57,737 nt of DNA from Tubiluchus corallicola. Lineage: Eukaryota > Priapulida > Priapulimorpha > Priapulimorphida > Tubiluchidae. This document shows, in pieces, positions 46,101 to 55,100 of this stretch; the first letter of the stretch is position 1; each line of letters opens with the position of its first letter. Location: contig JAQGDQ010000507.1 in NCBI GenBank assembly GCA_030141605.1, forward strand, positions 102,121 to 159,857. The letters are read 5' to 3'. The notes under the pieces are model-generated. The model did not search any database, was not told the DNA's origin, and saw nothing but the letters and a program-made list of their open reading frames with translations. A program made the position numbers and the translations under genes.

Positions 46101-49100
46101 GTTCATGAAAATGTCAAAATACGATGTCAGTTAATCGATCGTTACACATCATGATGTCAGCTTTCTCATTTCAACAACAATGAAGAAACTATATCACGAA
46201 AAGCATGAATAGTAAACTCACTTCTTGATATGGCATCTTCAAGTTTCTTCTTTCGTTTCACTGGTAAAGCAGGCTCTGATTGACTCGATGACTCCTGCAA
46301 CAATGTTAAATACTGTTCAAATTCAATAACATAGAAAAAATGCAATAAAATGGGTCATTAGCAATGTAACATATGTAAATTATGAGAGAGTAAAAATGAA
46401 GAAAAATACTAGCTAATATTTACGTTAAAATTAAACTTTACCGTCTTTATTCAAATTCAAATTCAGTTTATTTCACCAGCAAAAAAGCAAACTATAATAA
46501 TACATGTACAACATTTTTGTATATTTGAAAAAACAACAACAAAAATAAATTTTGACTCCTTAAACAGACTATATTAAAGTGTTGAAGTCTGCTGCATAGT
46601 AGCTATAAAGGGAACCTTCTTAAGCCACCACGAAATGTGAAATAAAGAATGAAGAAAAAAAGAGAACGAGAATAAAGTTGCAGTTAGTAGAAAGAAAACA
46701 GAAGGAAAGTCAAAAGAAAACATAAAATAAGAAACCGATGACCATGTTCTGATTAGCTGTAACTTATTTTTAGCAGGAAACCATCAAACGATGATGTTTT
46801 GGTTTAATCTACACACGTCGCATACACATCAAAACAAATGGTTATTTCAGTTAGCTCCGCCAAACATTATACCTGAGAGAGTTTTGGAATAGTCGGTAAA
46901 ACACTTAAAGGCGTTGAGCTTCTAGGTGTAGAAGCCGCAGAACTCACTTCAATTCGACTGTACTCGGAGTACGATGTCGGTGTGCCGCTGCCCGGTGTTC
47001 CCAGGGGCGTGGCTGCGTACTGAGACCCAAGTGGAGCAGCTGCGTACTGCGGGGGAAACATCGGAGGCCTGGCCGGCCACTGTCCATGCTCCACGCAGTA
47101 GGACAAGTGCTCAATCCGATGCATCAAAACTTTATCCTGATAAAAATGTTTATAATGACTTTATTATTTTAATTAAAATTATGTGAACTCAAATTACATC
47201 AATAGCATCAATTACACATTTGTAATTTGTAATTTATTATCACTTCAGCAAGTATTTTCACATTACAATTTGCATTATCATCTTTAACTATTATGCCCTA
47301 TAACTAGAAAATGAAATACAGTTACAATAATTGTAACAGAACTACATTAGTATACTATAGCATCATATAGTTAGGGAAAAAATTCCAAATATAATTAGAA
47401 AAATTTAAGAGAAGTGTACTAACATAGTTACTAAACTACGTAATAGTTTGTCAACAAGAAATAGATGCTGCATGGTGGTCAAGAAGCAAAGCTTGTAAGA
47501 CCACCATGAATTGTTAGTGCCCGTAAAAATACAATTGAATTCTTTCTACTGATGCACATCTTAAAATTAGTGCAGCAATAATGAAAATCTGTCAAACTTA
47601 TTGTGCCACCCATAGTAAACAAGCCAGATGTATATCTTTGACTGCCAACTTTGACTTTTGCTTCACGTGATCTGAACCAACGACTTTTTTTCTAAATATT
47701 CACACACACAGAGACAAAGGGGGGACAATGACTGAACGAAACTGATCAATAAATCCACACGACTTGAAACTAATTTATGTCATAAGGTAGCTTATTTTCT
47801 GCTTCCAAAAAATACACAAAAATCTTACTAAATGGATTTACCTGTAGTACATAACTTGTAAGACTAATAAGCAAGCTAGCAAGTTTTTTTTTCTTTTCTT
47901 TTTTCTCCTCATCTCCTAAGTAATTGTTGATCTTTCTCATACTTACTTTTTCTCTTAAATTTTCTCTTTCAATATTACACTTTTTTGATGCTTTTTTTTC
48001 TCTCCATACTCTCAGTTTTTAACTTTACTTACTAACCTTGGTCAAATTCCCCTGTTAATAAGACCCCATTTGAAACTACTACATATAATAATCCCAATTA
48101 CTGAATAATTGCATTGTTTTGTTTAGATTTTGGTATCTAACTTTTATTCTTTTGTTTTCAGTTCTTTTTGGATAACTTGTATCATTTATACTGTTATTAT
48201 TATTATTTTTTCTTATTTATTTTTGTTATCTGCAGCATCACCATTAATTTTTAATATAGTAATCTATTTATAAGAAAGGGCAGGAGACTAGATGGCCCTA
48301 TGGTCCTTCCCTGCCCTACTCCATGATTATAATTACTTAATATTTAAAAAACTTTTGATGTTAAACTAACTGGAGAAAATAAATGCTCTATGTCTGTGTC
48401 TGTGTCTGTGTCTGTGTCTGTGTCTGTGTCTATGTCTATGTCTATGCCTGTACAATTGCTCACCCTGTGATTCTACTCTGTTTGTAACTTAAACAATTTT
48501 GTTACTGTCACACAAAAATTTTAATTAAATATATGTATAAGCAAATGCATATCAAAGTTAAATGTATATTTTCACTAAAAATATAAACAAATATGCTGCC
48601 TAATTTAGATGCAATACTGGCAGTGTTTAAGCAACACATGCTAAATGTTTTACTAAAAGGCCAGCAGACGGCAGCACTAATCACCATAATTTTGATGCCA
48701 CTTTTTCTTCTGTCACTTACGAATTCATAGCGAAAAGTGTCTGGGGTAGATTAATTTACTGAAGTTAAAAAAGTACCGAAATTTAAAATTGTGTTATAAT
48801 TTTGTCACAAAACTGGGTATTGCAACTGAGTAAATCTTGTCAGACAACTAAATAATGAAAGCTTTACGAGCAATCACTAGAGCTTACCTTGGGCCACCGA
48901 ATCGGATTATGAATAGAATGTGCCAGTAACTGAGCTACAGTTGGTTCATTATCAGATTCGTTGGTGATAAAACTAGTTTGACTATCATCATCCATCAGTG
49001 GAGAGCTCTGTAAATGCAGCAAGGTAAATAAATTGCAAATTTAGTTGACACTCGATTATCTGTAAAAAATAACAAATTGAAAACATGCGAACTCTACAAC

Positions 49101-52100
49101 ATGAAGAACAACATAACACAAGCAGTCACTGCTTACTGCTTGCATAACTGTTAGCTAAAATGACACAAACGAACCAAAATCGTTTAAAACACTTATTTTT
49201 GACTGATTGATTGATTGATTGATTGATTAATTTGATTTGATTTAATATTTTATTTAAAACATTACAAAGTTCATATACAAATCACAAATGAATACACAAA
49301 ATACAATAAATATGGTAAATGACAATAACACAAATAACAATTAACGATATAACAAACTTCGTTTTTTCATTTAGTTTTATTTAATCAACTTACATGAAAT
49401 CTCATCATTTCTGCTCGAATCTTAGCTGGAATGGCAGATGCAACTTCAGCATCATCAAAATCGGTATTTACTCGAGAATCATCTTCATCCTCGTCTTTTA
49501 TCGTCTCTTCGTCACTTTTTGGTTCCTCCTTTTTCATCACACCTTCACCACTTTCTGTTTTCACATCTTCTTCTCTCAGTTCAGTCTTTATCTCCTCTTT
49601 TTTCTCTTCACCCTCGAGACTTTCCTCCTTTTTCAAATCTTTATTCTTGCTGTCTGTTTCTTCACTTGCATCTTCCTCTTTCTTAATTGCCCTCTCTTTT
49701 TCGGCATCGGAATCCTCCTTCGTCGACGGATCTGATTTTTCCATTTTCACTTTTGACTTTGCATCCTCGTCTTCATTACTGACACCATCCGTCTTCCGCT
49801 TCAGTAAATCGAGTTCAATCTCGCCATCGTCATCCCTCGAATCTTGCTTATAACTCAGCAGCTCGGCTTTCAGTCTTTCCTTCTGCTCGGCTTTGATCTG
49901 AAGCAGCTCGGCACGAATGCCTTCTAGCTCATCTGAAAAACGCAAAACATTGGAGTTTCTAGTTTCCACGCCACAGTAGTTTTTAGTAAGATGCGTAGAT
50001 TACCATGTATAAGTACTGCAGAGTGTTCCACACGCTGCAACTATGAATTAATATGAAGTTGATTAAATGATACTATTCCACACACACAGAAAAGTCTGGC
50101 AATCCACTAACGCACCTAATGTTTAACAGGTAGTTAAGCTGAGTGCACACATATGCACTGGCGTGATACGGTGCGATACAGTAAGTGTAGGATTTGAAGG
50201 GTAAGCAGACATTTATGACGTCACGTGCCACTACATGTTATCTCGTAGTTGGCAGTTAACCTGTACATTCTGTTATTTTTCTCTGAGAAGGCTCGTAGAG
50301 AAAACCAGAAAACACGTCGCCAAATTAAACTAGTTTATTATACGAGAATTCTACAACACAAAAGTAGGAAGGAACGCGAAATGTTTACAGTAAATGTGAT
50401 AATCTGCAAACGTGAAAGCGAGAAAGCGTATCTGAGGAACTGAGAATACGAGGATACAAGAGAATAAACTTCAGCGGCCAGCTCCGCCTTATATATCAGT
50501 GCAAAGGAATAATCTAGAAATAGAAAGTTCTAGAAACTTCTACAAAGTAAGAAGATTGTTCTGCTATATTATAGAACATTCTGCAATATTCTATTTAATT
50601 CTAGTGGATCTCCACAACAACGAATCAATTCAAAAGCATACTGTACCTTTCACGGACGGTGACGGCGACGGTGTATGAGGTGTACTAAACACAGACGTCT
50701 GCGACCTGGTTTTCTTGCTAGGTGAATGTTGTAGAATCTCTTTAAATGAAAGCATGGGATCGTGTAGTATGTGGAAGTCAGTTCGTATAACACCATGCCT
50801 ACACAATAAAAACTACATGTAATGTTTGCAGAAAAACAAAACGGGTCAGAAAAACTGACAAGAAGTATGAATGCGGATGTTCTGAGTGTACAACTTTCGA
50901 CAAGGCAACACGAATGTGTTGAGCAAAATTAAAACTGAATTATCTATCAATAATTTCATTAATTTCATTTTATCAACATGCTTCTTAATGAAAAACTGTG
51001 AGTTAAATTTGAGTACTTCGCATGATACTGACGATACTTTTAGGAAAATAAGAGCAGTGATTGGTGGAACAATTTCGGCATAAAAAACATTAGTACAACA
51101 TCATCTTCCTTTATACAACTGCACAAAACATTTGTGTGACAGTTGATTTTTGTGACTATTGAAAAATATGATTTTCCAAAGAAGTAATGGTCATCGCAAC
51201 TCTGATTTCTCAATAATCATACGGAAACGATTACTAAAACTTGAAAACACTAAACATCTACTAGCTATTGTCAACTTTATACAACTTATACGAACTTGCT
51301 ATTTTAAGATGCGGAACACACATACGGTCTGTGTGTATATAATAATCGTTGAATGCTGCCCATGCTTATTTAACTAAATGTATATAGTGGTGAGTTTTGT
51401 GCAACTTTTATTTCAGTATTTTATTGTAGTATGATGTAATGGTTTTCTGTTTTCTGTATGGCTTTTATGCTGAAACGAACTAATCTAATCTATTCATAAG
51501 TTTCAGTTTATGTTTTTCATAACTTTTAATAGCGAGTATGGTCAAGCGATGTTGATAGATACACTGATTATTGTACTGCTGTTAAACCACAATCGAAAAC
51601 GCCACGAAACAAGGTGAAACTTCTTAATCTTGAACTTTCCTATTACGCGTTACTTAAATCATTTTTATTGCAAGGTGCTTAAAAAATTACACGTCTCGTT
51701 TTGTCAGTATACGTCTAAGAAAGCCATAAATTCTCTGCATACCTCTGAAACTCATGACACAATTATTATATTTGGCTTCTAAAACTTCCTGTAAATTCTC
51801 CGATCATTTTACAACGGACCTCCATCGCTTGAATCACTAGATAGGAAAACTATTTTTACCTGGCTGCAAAACTATTTACCTAGCTGCAAAACTGCTTACC
51901 TGGCTGCGCCAACAAGCAAGTCCTTGTCATGTTTACCACAGATCCACCAATCGGGTAACTCGAAGCTCGGCTGGCAAAGCTTCAGACGTTCGTCCAACTT
52001 TGGATGCGTCAAAATGTCGCAGCGAACTTTGTTGAGTAGCTTGATACGATACAAGCAGCGACCGGCACGCTCCTCAGTGATGGGCGCAACATAGATACCC

Positions 52101-55100
52101 TGCATGGCTGCAACTGTACGAAACAACAAACGGAGTAAGCAAGCCATTATATAAAGTTTACCAACAAGAAAAACATTCTTCTAAATGCTTTTGAATAGGT
52201 AGCGATCATAGATTTAGTATTTAAGAAATAAAAAAAAGTTCTTTGCTTTTGGTGGCAAATTTTAGACAAAACAAATTGACTTAAGGTGCATCGGCAAAGA
52301 AGATGTGGCTAACACAACTACATTTTACAGAAATAATACAACAACAAATGACCCAGTCTCAAATAATCAATGTTCAGAAGACTGAGGCACTTAAAACGTT
52401 AGAGTGATCTCCTGAGACTGGCTTTGCTAAATTAGTTTGCTAAAAATAGACAATAAACAGCTTCACAAGTCAGAAGGCTAACTAGACAAATTAAAAAACA
52501 ATGCACGAGATACTAGGTTGCCTGTAACGCTCTCGATACTCTATATATGAGTGGAATCATATATGTATAAATAGTTTGTGATGAACTGCCTAAGCTTTGC
52601 TATGATAGATAAAGAATAACGATAACCTTCGAAAAAATACAGACTGGCACACAGTTAATTAAAGAATTATTTCAAATCAAAATGGCAATTAACAAGAAGT
52701 TTAGCAACAGTTATGAAGAAGTTCTGAAGGTAATTGCTAAGACAGTAGAATACAGGTAGAATTCAAGTAGAATTCAAGTAGAATACAGGTGAGCTGTGTT
52801 TTTATAAATCATAAATCGTTTCTCTAAACTTCAAGGCAACAACCGCTTATGTTAACAAAGCATTGCGCTCATACTGGCATAGCATAATTTTTTATAAAGC
52901 CTCTAAACAAATTATTGTTTTCCATTGCATTTACTTGACAAATGAAACTACGGAAGGAAAAAAATTAATGCCACACAAACCTTCGTCCGCATTCAACTCC
53001 TTCCGACACACCGTCTTGCACATGGCAAGAAAAGACAGGAAATATTCCGTGATGTTGTCGTCATACTTCCGATCCAACCTTGCTAGCGACTTGAACCGCG
53101 ACCAGTCGTACGTCTTCGTCTTCTTGCTGTACTCGACACCGAAGCTAGAGACCACCCTGTAGAAATCAGCCTCTTCACGTCTCGACCACCTAGTGCGAGA
53201 AAGCAAACAAGCAAACAATTACTTAAATAGGTTCAGTTTAAAAAAGATTGTAAGTAATAAACAATATCACATGTAAAGCAAATCTAGGTTTTCCATTAGC
53301 ACTGAGATGTCTCATAAACATGAGATGCTCAGATGTTTTTTGGCAGGAGGATGTTGTGCTATTGTCTACAACTTTTCACTTTTTTGATGAATTTACTTTG
53401 TGTAATGTTGAACAGTTGTCTTGATGTACTTCAACTTGGTGTAAAATATTGTGATTTCAGTCAGAAATTTAACTAACAAACATTCTCGTTATAGAAGCCA
53501 CAAGAAAATACATTAGAATAACCAAATACAGTAGTTAATTCAAATGTAGTTAATTACAATAAATATAAATGTGATTCATTAATTCAAAAATAAGCATGAC
53601 GTAACGTAATATAACACAGGATTACATCACATGACATGACATGACATGATATGACACGACATGACATGATATGACACGACATGACATGATATGACACGAC
53701 ACGACATGACCTATTACTATTATAAAATGTGTGATTCGTTAATTCAAAAATAAGCATGACGTAACGTAATATAACACAGCATCACATTACATGGCATGCC
53801 ATGATATGACAGGGCATGATATAACACAGCATAACAGAGCACAAGGCAATGCAACACAACACAATATAACAACATAGTATAACATAACACAAAGTGAACT
53901 TTATTGACCAAAAAGTACCAAATTGACCAAACTGAGCATACAATTTTCGAATTCATTATAAATAGTTGGTTTATTTACAAACAAAAAGAACAATTCTTCA
54001 TAATTTACGATAAGAAGAGATCACAGATCAAGCGATTGCTAAAAGTACAAAAATATTTCAGAATAACTTTAAAAATTACAATTATTCTCTGTATATAATC
54101 ACCTTGTAGTTAATTCTCTTTTAAAGCAGAGCGTATTCTTACCTTTGTTGCATGACCTTCTTCTGCTGTTCGCGAAACTTCATGGCCTCCTGCGCCCTCT
54201 GGCGGCGTTCCACTTTCTTAGACTCTGCTTCATTCTTAAGCATTTGCCGCTTGAAGTTGCGCTGATATCCGGTAATGAGTTTTCTTAAGCGCGTGTTCAT
54301 CTCCGAAGAGCTGGGGAATGGTCTCAAGCCTTCCTCGGCTAAAACAGAAAAGACAAAATTAACGATCGACTTTATGTGTGGAACTATGCAATAATCACTT
54401 ACAATAATAAATTTCTTGTAACTAATTAATAATTAAATTAATAAAAGTCCTTTCTGTATTTTGATAAAGATTTTGCACTGCAATGTAAAAAGAATTAACT
54501 ACTAAACGACACACCTTGTCATATCTAACTGCACACATTGTCATATCTAACTGCACACCTTGTGATATCTAACTGCACACCTTGTCGTATCTAACTGCAC
54601 ACCTTGTCGTATCTAACTGCACACCTTGTCGTATCTAACTGCACACCTTGTCGTATCTAACTGCACACCTTGTCTTATCTAACTGCACACCTTGTCATAT
54701 CTAACTACACACCTTGTCGTATCTAACTGCACACCTTGTCGTATCTAACTGCACACATTGTCGTATCTAACTGCACACCTTGTCTTATCTGACTGCACAC
54801 CTTGTCATATCTAACTGCACACCTTGTCGTATCTAATTGCACACCTTGTCGTATCTGACTACACACTTTGTCTTATCTAACTGCACACCTTGTCATATCT
54901 AACTGCACACCTTGTCATATCTAACTGCACACCTTGTCGTATCTAACTGCACACCTTGTCGTATCTAACTGCACACCTTGTCGTATCTAACTGCACACCT
55001 TGTCGTATCTAACTGCACACCTTGTCGTATCTGACTGCACACCTTGTCTTATCTAACTGCACACCTTGTCATATCTAACTGCACACCTTGTCATATCTAA

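Noticed and set aside
45732-46134. Plus-strand frames of 80-84 codons
   Set aside because: They fall inside the 45672-46043 MITE and its flank; the element is too short for a transposase.
49394-49853. Serine/phenylalanine-rich plus-strand frames
   Set aside because: They are antisense reflections of the Lys/Glu-rich CHD exon F (SSS and FF arise from the complements of GAA/GAG/AAG).
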